From the NCBI GenBank assembly GCA_014607495.2, contig CP053161.1:10983115-11047114 (forward strand): a DNA stretch of 64,000 bases, read 5' to 3'. Shown piece by piece: positions 63,650 to 64,000 of the stretch. The first letter of the stretch is position 1. Each line of letters starts with the position of its first letter. This DNA is from Carposina sasakii. Its lineage: Eukaryota > Arthropoda > Insecta > Lepidoptera > Carposinidae. The notes below the pieces were generated by a model, which saw only the letters and a program-made list of their open reading frames with translations, did no database searches and was not told the DNA's origin. The position numbers and the translations under genes are program-made.

Positions 63650-64000
63650 CGCACATTACGCCCTACGGCCAGATGGTGACTCGAAGAGGGCGACTGGTAG
63701 TAGACCCCGTTTCTAACTAGCGACATCAGCATGTGTGCGTTTCACCATAATGGTTGATGGCGCTGTTACTATGTGTATGAGTCATGGAGAAGAAATAAAA
63801 GAGTAGTGGCTTAGTATATTTTCATACAAAAATAGTGTGCCGCGGAGCAGGGGTGGAGTATGGATGAGGGGAGCATTGAACACTGTAGCCCTGCCCATTT
63901 ATATAGAAACCACCTTGTAGTGACTAGTCAAACTACTTGCTCATTTTGGTTCAAGATTTTTTTACTAGTGCAATTACTCATCACTAGATGGCAATATTAT
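63650..64000. other. No exon seen to the window end
   Basis: This stretch upstream of the first visible exportin-4 exon is presumably intron. It contains repeat pieces only. Confidence 0.4.

Overview
This is a 64-kb window of AT-rich insect nuclear DNA, almost certainly from a moth or butterfly. It has multi-exon genes with GT/AG introns, no operons, and many short interspersed repeats. Several of these have a lepidopteran look: the family ending in 'ggacgcccgcgactccgtcc', the 'ccagcagtggactgcaatagg' tails, a piggyBac copy and many MITEs. There is one 500-N scaffold gap at 16137-16636. All gene calls rest on reading translations and splice sites by eye; no search was run.

Layout. From 1 to 19.5 kb I found no exon; the stretch holds repeats, and it is either a large intron of the next gene or downstream sequence. 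From 19554 to 22793 (minus) lie the first three coding exons of O-GlcNAc transferase (TPR region); the rest runs off the left side. A 0.96-kb inverted-terminal-repeat element (23113-24076) sits just upstream of it. From 26224 to 38272 (minus) is a full 13-exon model of inturned, the PDZ/longin planar-polarity and ciliogenesis effector, about 824 codons. A 3.36-kb cut-and-paste transposon (31281-34638) lies in its intron 7. It encodes a DDE_4-type transposase followed by a SWIM-like C-x-C...C-x-H motif. From 39394 (plus), divergent from inturned, is an unrecognised multi-exon helical protein gene. Its 3' part is hard to resolve and is riddled with repeats, including a hAT-type MITE with a clear 8-bp target duplication. 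At 47462-48361 (minus) is an intronless gene for an unrecognised protein with C-terminal hydrophobic segments. At 49081-51487 is a decayed piggyBac element with its ends. From 56488 to 63483 (minus) are the last seven coding exons of exportin-4, which continues off the right edge.

The host genes have no obvious shared pathway: nucleocytoplasmic O-GlcNAc signalling, ciliogenesis/planar polarity, and nuclear transport. The more unusual content is the transposon, a perfect 106-bp inverted repeat (46826-47225), a perfect 38-bp-stem hairpin in an exportin-4 intron (60204-60289), a partial exportin-4 exon duplication, a pair of look-alike short exons, and a recurring pattern of single-base indels. 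Several of these indels lie in short homopolymers inside otherwise conserved exons, which suggests base-level assembly errors rather than gene death.
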